In this document: positions 63,926 through 64,000 of the stretch, in pieces
Numbering within the stretch: the first letter of the stretch is position 1
Layout of the letters: each line of letters opens with the position of its first letter
NCBI RefSeq assembly: GCF_000427465.1
Contig: NZ_KE386497.1
Location: forward strand, 4,162 to 68,161
Direction: 5' to 3'
Source of the DNA: Sinorhizobium arboris LMG 14919
Lineage (GTDB): Bacteria; Pseudomonadota; Alphaproteobacteria; Rhizobiales; Rhizobiaceae
Length of the DNA: 64,000 nt
Program-made: the position numbers and the translations under genes
The notes under the pieces: generated by a model
The model's input: only the letters and a program-made list of their open reading frames with translations
Databases searched by the model: none
What the model was told of the DNA's origin: nothing

Positions 63926-64000
63926 ATGGGCAGTCCCCACTAGAACTCTATGTAAGATGAGCCTTTGCGGCGCCAGAACGGCATCATGCTTCTTACTCGC

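Noticed and set aside
63940..64000. Open frame at the right edge ending at 63940 (MMPFWRRKGSSYIEF)
   Set aside because: Too short to identify; it could be the end of an upstream gene (fixP is expected there), but the sequence does not show a known C-terminus.

Overview
The window is a stretch of symbiotic DNA from a rhizobium (Hyphomicrobiales; Rhizobiaceae or Phyllobacteriaceae, genus not resolvable by eye). The evidence is a complete canonical nodulation operon behind a nod box, nodD, syrB-type regulators, a separate nodFE pair with its own nod box, a VirA/VirG-VirB1-11-VirD4 type IV secretion system with a VirF-like effector, and fixGHIS. IS66 fragments, intergenic repeats and gene ghosts fit a symbiotic plasmid or symbiosis island.

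Layout. (1) 1-21366: a nonribosomal peptide region. A very large NRPS enters from the left edge (minus strand, start 7856) and opens with a formyltransferase domain. A second NRPS (14923-21366) overlaps a MATE exporter gene (13532-14926). A phosphopantetheinyl transferase, an HU-like protein and a secreted S46 dipeptidyl-peptidase lie between the two. (2) 21900-23653: nod box and nodFE. (3) 23750-27260: a prolyl oligopeptidase gene bracketed by directly repeated IS66 transposase fragments, next to a ghost of virG. (4) 27268-46085: virD4, a virF-like effector gene, virA, a DUF192 protein gene, virB1-virB11 and virG. No relaxase, virC or virE gene is visible, so the system looks built for protein delivery rather than T-DNA transfer. 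(5) 46582-58524: nodD, two syrB-type genes, a small conserved ORF, then nodABCSUIJH and an APS kinase gene. (6) 58658-63925: a Crp/Fnr-type regulator gene and fixS, fixI, fixH and fixG on the minus strand.

How the genes fit together. The nod genes predict a sulfated, N-methylated, carbamoylated lipo-chitooligosaccharide with an unsaturated, NodFE-dependent acyl chain. The vir genes predict effector injection into the plant cell. The fix genes equip the microaerobic cbb3 oxidase.

The most interesting system is the NRPS region. Three of its genes or neighbours (NRPS2-MATE, the S46 peptidase and the prolyl oligopeptidase) each have an upstream TGT-N10-ACA motif (NifA UAS) at a sensible distance from a -24/-12 sigma54-type element. 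The -12 element is perfect in two cases and one base off in the third. This suggests a peptide natural product, and peptidases acting on it, made by nitrogen-fixing bacteroids. I know of no described pathway with this combination. All family calls come from reading motifs and from memory of the families; no database was searched.
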